A stretch of DNA of 64,000 bases. Origin: Phaeodactylum tricornutum CCAP 1055/1 (lineage: Eukaryota > Bacillariophyta > Bacillariophyceae > Surirellales > Neidiaceae). Below are positions 32,011-41,796 of this stretch, in pieces (the first letter of the stretch is position 1; every line of letters starts with the position of its first letter). The position numbers and the translations under genes were made by a program. The stretch spans positions 62,001-126,000 of the forward strand of contig NC_011684.1 in the NCBI RefSeq assembly GCF_000150955.2, in the 5' to 3' direction. Below the pieces are notes generated by a model. It ran no database searches, was not told where the DNA came from, and saw nothing but the letters and a program-made list of their open reading frames with translations.

Positions 32011-33609
32011 TTAAAATTTCGGGGTCGAAACAGGCTTGGCTTGGTGGTCCATAGCGAAGGGATCGTCCACTTCGAAACTCCACACGTGGGGTTCGATATC
32101 GCTGGCCGAATCCATCGACCCCGAGGGTGGAGCCAAACGACTGAACTTCTCCGTCTGGCCACCAGGCTGGCAATTATTGGGGTCGCCATGGGAAGCAACT
32201 ACTGTAAATATTGGCGGAGAAAATGACTCTCGAACGGGAAGCGACGAACGCTTGGAAGGCACGTCGAAGTCGGCAAAAGGGTCGGGAGTCGAGCTGAAAA
32301 AATTGTTTCCGCCGCCAAAGTCTACTGCCGGTTCGGACGTCGTTTCTTCCCAAAAAGGGTCGAATGTCGAGGGCTCGCGGTCGTAGTGTTGTGCACGAGA
32401 CACTTCTAAGGCTGCCACCGCGTCGATACTGAAAGGATCTAGTTCCGGTGGTTTCGTTTCGTTGCGCAAAGGACTTTCGCGAACAGACAGACTTTTTATC
32501 GGGGGATTTACAGAGAAGGGATCCATTGATTCTGCATCGCCGTCTTTGTCTATCCCGGATTTTGTCTCCTCCTCCTCTTCAGTGCTTGTGGAAGACCAAA
32601 ACTTGAGGACAGCCGAAGCCCCGGCTCGGGGACGTTCGTTGTATTCCGATTTGGGTTTCAAGACGGCGAACGCATCATCGAGTGGTTTTGTTTGTGGTTG
32701 GTCTTTCAAAAAGTTTGTCAATCGTGTTAGGGAAGATTTCCTCACGAAAGATTCTGTACTGGCCCCATCCAACAGCGAGTCTTTTGAAGAAACAGGGTCT
32801 CCGTCAAGGAGCGTTTCAGCGGCAGATACAGTGGAATCATCCAAGAGAGACTCCTTTGGGGATAGTGCAGGAGTGCCGTTGTCCAGTATAGAGTCTTCCG
32901 AAGAACATGCTACTATACCTGAGTCGCCGTCAGTGGCCAACGTAGGCAAGCCACCTGATGGGGTCGGGGCCAGATTGTCGATGGCGGGTTTCGGATCAGT
33001 GACCAAGTCGTGAAATGGCACTAACGACTGTGCTACTTTATCGACCAACTTGCATTTTTCGTCAGTATTTTCTAAAGCCTGACCAATGGGTTTTGCTTTC
33101 GCCTCAATTTTTTCGCAAGAAAGTCTATCGGCATCGCGTTTTTGTAGGCGGCTCGGAGACTCGTCGCAGCAGTGTAACATGGCTTCCACTTGTCTCCTCC
33201 ATCCCACAGGAGACAATGCAATGACGTCTTTCTTCCAGGGATGGTCTCGATTGCGAAAAGACGGTGATTGAGAATTTCTGTTGGAAGTTCGCAAAGGATG
33301 TGGTGATGAAGCTGTTGCCACAGCCAGGAAACTTCGACTACTAGCTTCGCGAGGGCTGTGTAATGTTGCTTCGTGAGAGTTGATTGATGTCTTCAGTGCT
33401 TCGCTATCGCGTTGCGCCGTTTCCACATTGCGATCTTCTGCTTTCTCCTGTTTCTCAATCATACTGACAGTGGTTTGTGTGGTAGAATGTCGTATTTTTT
33501 CCTCAAGTTGATCATGGTACGAAAGCTCTTTGAGTTGGCTTTCCAAGTCGTTGTTACTCATGGGCTCGAAGACGGGGGTCAACTTATCCTCTGGGATCTT
33601 TTCTTGCAT
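32011..33609 (-). CDS. Ser-rich low-complexity protein (possibly C-terminal part of upstream gene)
   Basis: 532 aa from the ATG at 33609. Ser/Pro/Asp-rich and mostly disordered. There is an imperfect internal repeat of KDSLLDG / KESLLDD / AETLLDG type around residues 240-275. The C-terminus has PFADFDVPSKR and FEVDDPFAMD segments, acidic-aromatic DPF-type short motifs that in other proteins bind endocytic adaptors; here DPF occurs at least five times (MDPFSV, LDPFSI, FDPFWE, PDPFAD, DDPFAM). The frame is open well upstream of the ATG, into the 3' end of the neighbouring gene in another phase, so it may be the rest of that gene. No globular domain. Confidence 0.55.
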   Translation of the reverse strand: MQEKIPEDKLTPVFEPMSNNDLESQLKELSYHDQLEEKIRHSTTQTTVSMIEKQEKAEDRNVETAQRDSEALKTSINSHEATLHSPREASSRSFLAVATASSPHPLRTSNRNSQSPSFRNRDHPWKKDVIALSPVGWRRQVEAMLHCCDESPSRLQKRDADRLSCEKIEAKAKPIGQALENTDEKCKLVDKVAQSLVPFHDLVTDPKPAIDNLAPTPSGGLPTLATDGDSGIVACSSEDSILDNGTPALSPKESLLDDSTVSAAETLLDGDPVSSKDSLLDGASTESFVRKSSLTRLTNFLKDQPQTKPLDDAFAVLKPKSEYNERPRAGASAVLKFWSSTSTEEEEETKSGIDKDGDAESMDPFSVNPPIKSLSVRESPLRNETKPPELDPFSIDAVAALEVSRAQHYDREPSTFDPFWEETTSEPAVDFGGGNNFFSSTPDPFADFDVPSKRSSLPVRESFSPPIFTVVASHGDPNNCQPGGQTEKFSRLAPPSGSMDSASDIEPHVWSFEVDDPFAMDHQAKPVSTPKF

Positions 33610-33637
33610 TGTGACCGTGGTGAAGAGGAGACCACTC

Positions 33638-36181
33638 TCAGCATGTGGTTTTAGCGGACTCGAAAGCTTTCCCTTCTCCTCCTCCCGTCACTTCACAGGC
33701 TGTGGAATGCCGAACACAAGGAGAGCCAAAAAATCCCTTCTGTCTGAAGCGTTCGATTTGGGACGGAGATCTAGGGGCGTTGGGCGCCGGGCTCGCCATT
33801 TGCGAGAAGCTGGGAGATTTCTTTGAAGCCAACCGTTGTAAGTACTGCCGGAAACCGGTCTCCCCTTCAGACGACGCCTTTTCTGGACGTTTCTCCCGCT
33901 CTTTGCTTTTTTCGATTGGCGATGTACTGTCACGGCCATTTGAAGGACCAGTCAAACACAGACTGGTATTTGAAACAATTGTTAAAGGAGAGGGAGCAGG
34001 CTTCGGACTCGCAGGAGCACGAGGTTTGGACTCCGGTAAACGTGCTTTCACGGAGACGAAACTCTCTGCCTTTAAACCTATTCGTGCCTTAGAATTTGGT
34101 GTAGGGCTTTGGCTTTGTCTTGTAATGCTAGCAATGGCAAATCGTTCCGCCATACTCGCGACATTGACCTTTACAGACGTTTCACGGACACGTCGCACTT
34201 GAACTGGCTTGATCGACGGCGAAGTAGGTGATTTTTCAAAAACTTTGACTTCATCTTCCATTTTTGTCTTACATACTTTGCCGGATTTTGTTTTGTGACT
34301 GCTGTGTGTAGAGCTGAATCGAGCTTTCATACTCGACACTGAAACTTTGTCAGGTCTTTCAATGTTTAGGCCAGAAATTGGAGTTTGCGTTGTGTCCGTT
34401 ATGCTTTGATCAATGGAGTCCGATCTACTGTCGTGCTTTCCAGTCAATTCGGCTTGACTTGAGGGTTTGCGAGTCAAGCATGTGGAATGTGCCGGAGGAC
34501 TGAGCATGTCTTTTATTTCATCTCGGCGAAAAAATTGTGCTTTGGCGCGAGCCGGTTCGCCTGTAGTGTTGTTGATGTACGACCTCTTTACCTTTGAGGA
34601 TTCTGCAAGATACCTATCTGATGTTCGAATTGGCATTGGCGGACTATAAAATGTCTTTTGATCGTGATGAAAAGGCGATATGTCCGGTTCGTGAGATGCT
34701 TCGTTCGAACCCTCTGTGGAAGCAGCTTTCGATGTCTTTGGCGACGAGGTCCTGTCTGGCTTGCTGGTTGCGGAACTAACTTCCGATGAAGCCATCAGAC
34801 CATCTGTATTTTTCTCCTTTAGTTTCATCCATTGCTGTGACGACGTAGCGGGCGACGATGAAGACGACATGAAGTAGAGATTTCTACTGTCAATTTTGGG
34901 TGTCGGTGCCCAGCGCTTCAAGGGAACCGTTGACACGACACGTTCCACTGTATCCGATATGGAGGCAAATCGCTTATGCTCGTCTTGAGGCACTATAGGT
35001 CGTGAGAAAATCTGACATGTATCAGCCGTCTCGAGGATTGGTGATACCACTTCATACCTGTTGTCTGGTCTAGTTTTCGTGGGTGATGGACGAAAAGAAC
35101 TGGCGCCGCAATTATGGTCGTCATGCGCGGTTTTGGCAGGTAGCACCGGGGCACGACAAGATTCAGACAAATTGGGGGACTGATGAGGCCGTGTTTGCGG
35201 CGAAAGTGTTTTGTTCGTGCCGACGGATGGAGTTGACCTCGGAGACGTACTCCTGCTTTGGATTGTCCATCGTTTCGCAATTTGGTGGCACGAAGATGGC
35301 GTTAGTGTAGTTGTTGGGCTTCGATGCGATTGCGGAGAACTTTGCTGAGGCTTCCAGGTACGTTTATGTATGCTGCTAGGAGTAAGATTCCCCAATGGAA
35401 GCTGATGCCCTGTCTGCATATTTGTCGGAGCCCATTGGTCTCGAGAAATCTCCGCGGGAGGAGGTGGACTTTTCTGATGTTCCTTGGCCGGGCCAGCACC
35501 CTCAGCAAGCCTTTCCTGCTGCTTTTTGGCGGCCTTTGCGAGACGAGCACGCTTTTCGGTAAGCGCTCTTTGTCGAGAGGGAGACGTGGCCAGATGGATG
35601 GTGGAACGAAATTTTCCGTCGTCAGGCCACTTTTTATTCTTAGAACCTGGCTCAGTGTACATCCCCAAGTCTTTCGGAATATCCACAAAAGCTTCAGGTT
35701 CGGCTGGTTGATCTCTCTCATTCGTAATACATGCCGTACTCAAACTCGTTTTTTGGGATCCAGTGTTGATAGCATGGCATCGCACACGTGCCATCGCACG
35801 TTTGCGACGATCCTGCAACGACACGACCTTGATGGACTCTTGAGGGGATCGGGGCGAAGCCAAATTTTCCTGTGGGCGCTTGCCACCGCTAGTTCCGCTG
35901 CTACTAGTTTTATTATTACAATCTGATCTGTCACAATCATCGTTCCGAGATTCTTGTCTTTCTTCATTTGGCGATTCGCCACTTTCCTTGACGGGAAGTA
36001 CTTGGACGGAAGCCTGAGCTTGGTTCTCTACGGATACTTTCCGCTTCACGCTGTCCACGAGACGCTGGGCCTTACGGGGGGACATAGTTGGCACCATGTG
36101 CACCGTGCTCTTTTCCGGATATACTACACGAGCCGCTGCAGGCATTTGCTTGCGAACGGCGTTTTGGTCGTAGACGCGCAT
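33638..36181 (-). CDS. Large disordered Ser/Pro-rich protein
   Basis: 847 aa, mostly low-complexity (Ser, Pro, Lys, Arg). A basic helix KRARLAKAAKKQQERLAEG lies near residue 210. Toward the C-terminus a short motif is repeated: SVSSMKARFSS, VNVASMAERFAIA, FVSVKARLPE, then FRQYLQRLASKKSPSFS and QIERFRQKGFFGSP. No catalytic domain recognised. The repeated V-x-x-M-x-x-RF motif suggests a binding site for a partner or cytoskeleton. The reading ends 28 bp before the next minus-strand ATG, and the region between is open in a shifted phase, so the two frames may belong to one gene split by a one-base shift near a GGA/AGG run (about 33660-33690) or by a missed intron. Confidence 0.55.
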   Translation of the reverse strand: MRVYDQNAVRKQMPAAARVVYPEKSTVHMVPTMSPRKAQRLVDSVKRKVSVENQAQASVQVLPVKESGESPNEERQESRNDDCDRSDCNNKTSSSGTSGGKRPQENLASPRSPQESIKVVSLQDRRKRAMARVRCHAINTGSQKTSLSTACITNERDQPAEPEAFVDIPKDLGMYTEPGSKNKKWPDDGKFRSTIHLATSPSRQRALTEKRARLAKAAKKQQERLAEGAGPAKEHQKSPPPPAEISRDQWAPTNMQTGHQLPLGNLTPSSIHKRTWKPQQSSPQSHRSPTTTLTPSSCHQIAKRWTIQSRSTSPRSTPSVGTNKTLSPQTRPHQSPNLSESCRAPVLPAKTAHDDHNCGASSFRPSPTKTRPDNRYEVVSPILETADTCQIFSRPIVPQDEHKRFASISDTVERVVSTVPLKRWAPTPKIDSRNLYFMSSSSSPATSSQQWMKLKEKNTDGLMASSEVSSATSKPDRTSSPKTSKAASTEGSNEASHEPDISPFHHDQKTFYSPPMPIRTSDRYLAESSKVKRSYINNTTGEPARAKAQFFRRDEIKDMLSPPAHSTCLTRKPSSQAELTGKHDSRSDSIDQSITDTTQTPISGLNIERPDKVSVSSMKARFSSTHSSHKTKSGKVCKTKMEDEVKVFEKSPTSPSIKPVQVRRVRETSVKVNVASMAERFAIASITRQSQSPTPNSKARIGLKAESFVSVKARLPESKPRAPASPKPAPSPLTIVSNTSLCLTGPSNGRDSTSPIEKSKEREKRPEKASSEGETGFRQYLQRLASKKSPSFSQMASPAPNAPRSPSQIERFRQKGFFGSPCVRHSTACEVTGGGEGKAFESAKTTC

Positions 36182-36834
36182 TTTATCGATTGAAGGACGG
36201 AACAGCTAGTTCGGAAAGCGACGCAAATTGATCGGCTTTCTTCCACTCTTTTCTTCCTTTTATGAAGAAGATCTTAAGAGAAGTTTACTACACAGAGAGA
36301 ATGAATTTCATGCTATCGTATTGACCGCGCTCTGTGCATTCCAGTGGATGGGGGAGCCTTCTGAAAGGTTGATCCCCGTCACACCGAGTTTTATGCTATT
36401 TATCCGTTTTTATTAGCGATATAGGTTCCGTTAGCACCTCTGCCGGCGTGATGTTCGTGTCTATACGTTCTCAGATAAAAAGTATATGAAGGACAAGAAA
36501 ACTGTTCGGCAAATCTAATTATTTCGATTTTGCAGAGACCGGTATAGGACGTTTTGGGTTGAAAATAAGATATTTATGGCGATGTCTGGGAACAACGTAT
36601 TTATAAATGAAATTTGATGGCCAGGGCCTTTATTGAGAAACACGTAGCTCCAACAAAATTTGTTGCTTTCAAAGTAGTCACAATCCTTACGATGGAAAAA
36701 TATCACACTCTTTGTAAGCAGTATGACAATGAGAACGTCAGATACAGACAGATATGCTGAATCGTGAAGATGGGAGCATTCGACACAATAGCCTTTCTCG
36801 TGGATGGTTGTCCTTTGCCTAAAGTTACGCAATG
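36182..36834. other. Intergenic, AT-rich
   Basis: Upstream flank of the large disordered-protein gene. Short frames on both strands, none convincing. Confidence 0.4.
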
Positions 36835-37486
36835 TAATCCATGTGGATTACTTTTGAATGAATTGCAGTCATTGGTCCAATCACTTTGCCATCGACAAAA
36901 ACACCAAATCCTCGTCGACGCGGTAGACTTATTGGGTGGAAACTTCCAGGTCCGACTAGGGACGACACCAGGGTCGTCGTTCACTACCGAAAGGCGGTCC
37001 TCGCCCCGCTGTTGGTTGATTTTTCCCTGTAGGAATGCTTCGAATTGACGGTTTCCTTAATTTTTTGCGCGCAGGCGAGATCACACGCTATTTACGAGAC
37101 AGAACCAGAAGCAGGCGACATGCGAATTGGACTGGTAATTGGCACCATCCATTTCCCCAGTCTCGCGGCGCGCTTCGTTGTACGTTGATTCGGCCTTTTC
37201 TTTTAGAAATAAGACCGTACCCGCATTCTTCATAGGAAACATTGTGCTGATAACATGGAGCCATCGGGATCGCATATACATTCGTTCGTTTACGTCGACC
37301 CTGTAGTAAAGCCGAGCCATCGGCTGAAAGCTGGCTGGCAGTGGTTCTACTAGAGCTAGATCTGCTCCATCATTCCACATATTGGCATTCCTTAGATTTT
37401 TTGGTTGCGGGTACTGGCACGTAGTCGATCCCCTGACAACGAGTGGGTGCATAGGGATTCTTGCCGCTTTCCTCGAGACGGGTCAT
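36835..37486 (-). CDS. Doubtful multi-exon or decayed gene
   Basis: Several protein-like stretches follow each other on the minus strand in different phases. From an ATG at 37486: LEESGKNPYAPTRCQGIDYV. Then, in another frame, MARLYYRVDVNERMYMRS and LHVISTMFPMKNAG. Then FEAFLQGKINQQRGEDRLS and GVVPSRTWKFPP. Finally GFGVFVDGKVIGPM ending near 36835. A 55-nt intron (GTGGAA to TTTCAG, about 37320-37376) would join the first two in phase, but the donor is weak and the later junctions are unclear. The product is not recognised. Either a gene with small introns that I cannot place, or a pseudogene. A plus-strand frame (36764-37048) overlaps and is less convincing. Confidence 0.3.
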
Positions 37487-38169
37487 GATTGGGTATTATA
37501 TGGACTATGGCCTCTTCCAAAGCGGCTACGTGAGCTGGTGATGCCATCTACTTGCGAACGGCCTGTTGGCACAATACCCGCTCGAAAGCCCGCCAGACAT
37601 TGGGGTTTCTGTTCACTACAAACTCGAATTGTTGGTCTTTCTCTGTCGCTCGCTACTACAAATCCCCTGACAAAAGAGTAAAGAATCATGTCCGTTAATC
37701 AATCGTTACGCTCGCTGACTCGTCTACGTTCGTGGGCCTTTGATAAGATATGTCACTTTTTGAAAGCGTTGATGGGCCACTTCGGAGCTCGCCTGAGTAT
37801 TCAACCTTTCATAAAAAATTTAAAAGCAAGTTTGATGTTGATTGGTCAAAAATAACAAATGAAAGCCGTCGATAGCCAACAGGTCAGTGTACTCGAAGAA
37901 CAGGGCTGACTGGCTTGACAGTACTAGCAATCAGACGAAATTAAAAATGTTCCAACGCAGGCAGAAATTGCATCGCAATATCTACATCCGGGTTAAGGAT
38001 ACCTGGACTGCGGTTTGCCGCTTCCTTGCGTCATTCATTGTCTCAGTCAGGCAACAAAATCGGCGCACTGTGGAGCGCAACAACACACGAATACAATAGT
38101 ATTGACCGTCGAGTCGTTTAAAGCCGCACCCCTGAAACGTTTCCAGCATTAGAGCGACGCCATATCGCC
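37487..38169. other. Intergenic: upstream of FKBP-MsrA
   Basis: Promoter region of the FKBP-MsrA gene. It includes a TCTCAGTCAGGCA stretch near 38040. No other feature. Confidence 0.4.
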
Positions 38170-39369
38170 ATGATAATCCGCGCATTTTCTTGTTTGCTGC
38201 TGGTCACCTTCGGTTGTCAGAATGCGCTGGCTTGGACTGCAGCCGGTAGCGTCCGTCTTCCTGCAGCGACCATAGCGTCGAGGACGTCTCGATCTTCTAG
38301 ATCTGTTCCCCTTACTCGGTTATCGTCGACATCGTCATCTCCCTCGACGGACGAACTAGCCGCAACGAGCGTTTCCCCGCCCCGTAAGGGCTGTGTCGTC
38401 ACGGTCGACTGTCGGCTCCTTCCCGAAGGTGATTTTGTACCGGAACCGCTTATTGATGGCGTTGTCTTGAACGCGGACGATCCTCCGGCTCGCCTATCCT
38501 TTGTCCTCGGCCAGGGAAACTTTTTGCCCGGCCTGCACGATCTGTTGCTGGCTGAATCGGGTGAGGCAAAACTCAGCTCCATCGGGGACAAGGTGGACCA
38601 GATCAGTTTGGATGCCGGGTGGGGCGCACGTCGAGACGATCTAGTTGCGACTACCTCATTCGAAGACTCCGGTGTCGATCCCAGCCAAATTAGCGTTGGC
38701 TCACAGCTATACCTCAGCAACGGTGTTCCTTGTTTCGTCACAGAAGTTACGGAAGCGACCTTCACGATCGACGCGAATCCTCCGCTAGCGGGAGCCTCGT
38801 ACGCTGCCACGGTAGAACTCGTCGCGTCTGAAGAAGGCCCACGCGTTGTCCCTTACGAAGAAACTCTATCCTTCAACAGCCGCTTTCAGGTAGCTACCTT
38901 TGCCTTGGGCTGCTTTTGGGGAGGCGAATTGGCCTACATGCGGGAACCCGGCGTCGTGGGCACCGGCGTGGGCTACACGCAGGGCCAGATTGAACAGCCA
39001 ACGTACGAGCAAGTGTGCAGCGGCACGACGGGACACACCGAGGCAATCGTCGTCACATACGATCCGGCGTTAGTCACGTACGAACGGCTTGGACAGCTCG
39101 CCATGGAAAGACTAGGTGAAAATAGATATTTGCGGAATCAAGTCGGCAACGACAAGGGCACGCAGTACCGCCACGGGATATACTACCACACACAGGAGCA
39201 AAAGAAGATCGCGGAAGGGATTATCTCGAGTTACGGTGAAGACTGCCAGACGGAATGTCTACCCGCGCAGAAGTTTCATTTTGCCGAAGACTATCATCAA
39301 CAATATTTGCTCAAGGGCGGACAAAGCGCGCGCAAACGAGATTCGTCAGTCATTCGGTGTTACGGTTAA
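38170..39369 (+). CDS. SlyD/FKBP-like domain fused to methionine sulfoxide reductase A, plastid targeted
   Basis: 399 aa. The N-terminus is a signal peptide (AFSCLLLVTFGCQNALA) followed by W22, an aromatic cleavage residue of diatom plastid type, then a Ser/Arg-rich transit stretch to about residue 60. Residues 75-220 look like a SlyD-type FKBP: FVLGQGNFLPGLHDLLL matches the GxG-xxGLE strand, and ANPPLAGASYAATVELV matches the closing DxNHPLAGxxLxFxVEL. Residues 240-399 are MsrA: catalytic C248 in ALGCFWGGE, GVGYTQG, SGTTGHTEAIVVTYDP, NDKGTQYRHGIYY, FAEDYHQQY, and a candidate resolving C397 in VIRCYG. MsrA reduces methionine-S-sulfoxide in oxidised proteins with thioredoxin. Joining a chaperone-like domain to a repair enzyme would help it reach unfolded oxidised substrates (inference). 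Confidence 0.88.
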   Translation: MIIRAFSCLLLVTFGCQNALAWTAAGSVRLPAATIASRTSRSSRSVPLTRLSSTSSSPSTDELAATSVSPPRKGCVVTVDCRLLPEGDFVPEPLIDGVVLNADDPPARLSFVLGQGNFLPGLHDLLLAESGEAKLSSIGDKVDQISLDAGWGARRDDLVATTSFEDSGVDPSQISVGSQLYLSNGVPCFVTEVTEATFTIDANPPLAGASYAATVELVASEEGPRVVPYEETLSFNSRFQVATFALGCFWGGELAYMREPGVVGTGVGYTQGQIEQPTYEQVCSGTTGHTEAIVVTYDPALVTYERLGQLAMERLGENRYLRNQVGNDKGTQYRHGIYYHTQEQKKIAEGIISSYGEDCQTECLPAQKFHFAEDYHQQYLLKGGQSARKRDSSVIRCYG

Positions 39370-40455
39370 TGCTACATGAGGAAGCCATGCTTTAAGCAAT
39401 AGAAAAACTGCTTTTTGAACGTGTGATAAACATTCATGTTTGCGAGTCAGCAATCAATTGATCAACCACATTTCTGGGACTCGAACAGAGAGTAATCTGT
39501 CACTAGAAATGTCGCGGTAATTTGTGCGACTTCCGGACAACCTAATAAAGCATCGCCGATTGTCGACCGATGGTTCATCGGTGGTCGTTCCTCATCCGAG
39601 ACGGCTAAAGAGAACGACGATAGCGGAATGCCGCAAACGAAGAAATCGTTTTTTGCATACAATTTGCACAGGACAAAGTAACGGGATTCACTAATTGCCT
39701 TTCGTTAAATATCATCGTTTATGTTATGCGCGACAGAAATCTGCTTATGCTTGTTTCTCCGGGAGCTCTTCACGCCCCGACCCGTTTCTCCAAAAGAACA
39801 CCGAGACCATGTTCCCGTTTAAAACGCGACCGTGGACCTCTCAAAGTCGTCTGTGTTCCACAGAAGAAGGGCCTTCGGGGCGCACCCACAATATTGCTCT
39901 ACTGCTATGCACGACTTTCAGCCTTTTCCTGCTATTTGTCCAACATATTGAGAAACAACTGGGTGTAAGATCATCATATCACTCAGTGTCAGAAATATTC
40001 TTCACTTTCTTCAGTCGTATTCATTCTGTTTCTCCATCCTAATTGAAAAATACCGATATATATTTCTGCTCGGGTTATATTCGCGAAAACATTAGCCGGA
40101 TACTTCCGGCACTTTTCGGTCTGATACGTATAAGCCGGACTTTTTGTCGGATTACCTATAATTATAAGAAGGGTTATTGATGTTCGATTGTTCTGTGGCT
40201 TTCGCCGTCGGAAATGCGGTGCCAAGAACAATTGCTCCGAAATCTCTGAAGCTAAACTTCGCACGCATTAACTGTAAAAATGTACGAAAAAACTTGCGGT
40301 TCGCAATTTTTACAATTAATTCATCTCTAGTTAGCATTACTGTCAGTAAAATATAGTAAACAGGCGCGAAACAATCCACAATCTCAATTCGCCTCCAAAG
40401 CGCAAACATTGCAATCTCGTTGTCACTGTATATTGCGACGCTTCAAAAGGCTGCG
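39370..40455. other. Intergenic region
   Basis: About 1.1 kb without a supported gene. Short frames of 80-115 codons around 39695-40042 have no family character. Imperfect CTTCCGGxxTTxTCGG-like repeats occur near 40090-40150 (AGCCGGATACTTCCGG and AAGCCGGACTTTTTGTCGG). Confidence 0.45.
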
Positions 40456-41307
40456 ATGAAGCAATCCCAGCGCACCTGCTTCGAAAACAATTACAGAACC
40501 GCTGTCGCCCTGAACAATATGGGTGTTGAACTGCTCGTGAAAGGGTGCTTTCGCCAAGCCTACGACACTCTGAAAGATGCCATCGCAGCGATGAAAGAGA
40601 CGCACATAGTGTCAGATACTATCGAGCGCAAACGTCCTTCCTCTGGATTCATTGACGGGTCAAATTCTGTTTCGATGGAAAGCTTTCTCAGTGAAGCTGT
40701 AAAGCGCGTTTGTGCGCCTTGCATAATCCAAACTAACTGTAACATTCACTTTGATGCGATCAGCGACAAGAATCACGCACAAGCGATAGCCAAAATCAGC
40801 GATGTTTTTATTTCAGGTAAAACACGATGTGACCACGACAAAAATTTCCTGTACAGACCAGTCAAAATTGACGTTAACGAGAGTATAGCAGATCTTCGTT
40901 CCGATCTCCATCTCGACTTTGAAAGTGGCGTTGTGCTTTTCAACTTCGCTATGGTCCATCTCTGCCTTGCCAGAACAGGGAGGGAGTTTAAGCGAGCACA
41001 CTTCTTTGCACGGAACGCTCTACAGCTTCTCTGCTGCGCAAACGATGTCGTTGCGAAGGAATGCATGGATGCAGCAGTATCAACAACCTTAATTTTCTCT
41101 GATCCGATTCATCAATACTGCCAAGTGCTTCTGACCGCTATGATACTGGACAACGTGGTTCAACTGTGTTGGACCTTGGGGATGACTAAACATGCGGAGG
41201 AGGCTGCGCAGCGACTTGCTGCTTTGGAAGCCGCTGCGTCCGAACAAGAAGAACACATGCAATTTATCATGATGTCTGTTGATTTTGCTGCAGCAGCTGC
41301 CGCATAG
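40456..41307 (+). CDS. Diatom TPR-like hypothetical protein, paralogue 1
   Basis: About 283 aa from the ATG at 40456. The N-terminal helix pair YRTAVALNNMGVELLVKG and FRQAYDTLKDAIAAM has the AVxLNNxGVxLLxxGxxxxAxxxxxDA pattern of a single TPR-like unit, typical of a family expanded in diatoms. Later FNFAMVHLCLARTG and AHFFARNALQLLCCAN form further helix pairs. The C-terminus is an Ala-rich tail (FAAAAAA). It shares order and spacing with the protein at 44205-45059: same start pattern, SDKNxAQ in the middle, FNFAxxHLCLA, and the EEAAQRxxxLE block. Function unknown; a protein-interaction role is inferred. Confidence 0.7.
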   Translation: MKQSQRTCFENNYRTAVALNNMGVELLVKGCFRQAYDTLKDAIAAMKETHIVSDTIERKRPSSGFIDGSNSVSMESFLSEAVKRVCAPCIIQTNCNIHFDAISDKNHAQAIAKISDVFISGKTRCDHDKNFLYRPVKIDVNESIADLRSDLHLDFESGVVLFNFAMVHLCLARTGREFKRAHFFARNALQLLCCANDVVAKECMDAAVSTTLIFSDPIHQYCQVLLTAMILDNVVQLCWTLGMTKHAEEAAQRLAALEAAASEQEEHMQFIMMSVDFAAAAAA

Positions 41308-41796
41308 CCATCGATCATTGGTAGTTGCCGCTTTTTGGGGGCAATTGTGATAGAGGCAAGCCAATTGCTATAAATATTCTTATAGATTTACGTCCATTGC
41401 AAGGTGAAGGTAGTACTTTTTCCAAATGGTGGTCAGCTTTCAATCCCTGTTGAGTTGTTTTTCACAATCAGAAGTATACTAGACGCGCACTATATTCAAA
41501 ATTGGCTAACAGCTGCGCAATCCCAAATCCCCGAGAAGTGACATTTTGTTGATTCTTTATAGTCATCGAAAGTGCGGTGATACGGATCGTCAATGGAATC
41601 AGCTTTGTCGCATCGAAAAGCTTCGCAATCCCAGTCAAACCAAACTTCGACAACATTCGTTCTTGGGGATTGGTTTTTATGCAGCTGTTAGCCAACAAAT
41701 AGCCTTTTTGTTTGACTCAATGGGTCTTGGCAGTTTCAATGCTGCTCAATTGACTACGCATCTGAAACTCCGAATAAATCTTCCCGAGAATTCACT
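41308..41796. other. Intergenic region
   Basis: 3' flanks of a plus-strand TPR-like gene and the minus-strand aldo-keto reductase. A 203-codon plus-strand frame (41546-42157) runs antisense into the reductase and is rejected. Confidence 0.4.

Noticed and set aside
36764-37048. Plus-strand frame with FQVRLGTTPGSSF, briefly considered as a Mediator subunit 20 piece
   Set aside because: Similarity too weak, no upstream or downstream continuation, and the opposite strand reads better.
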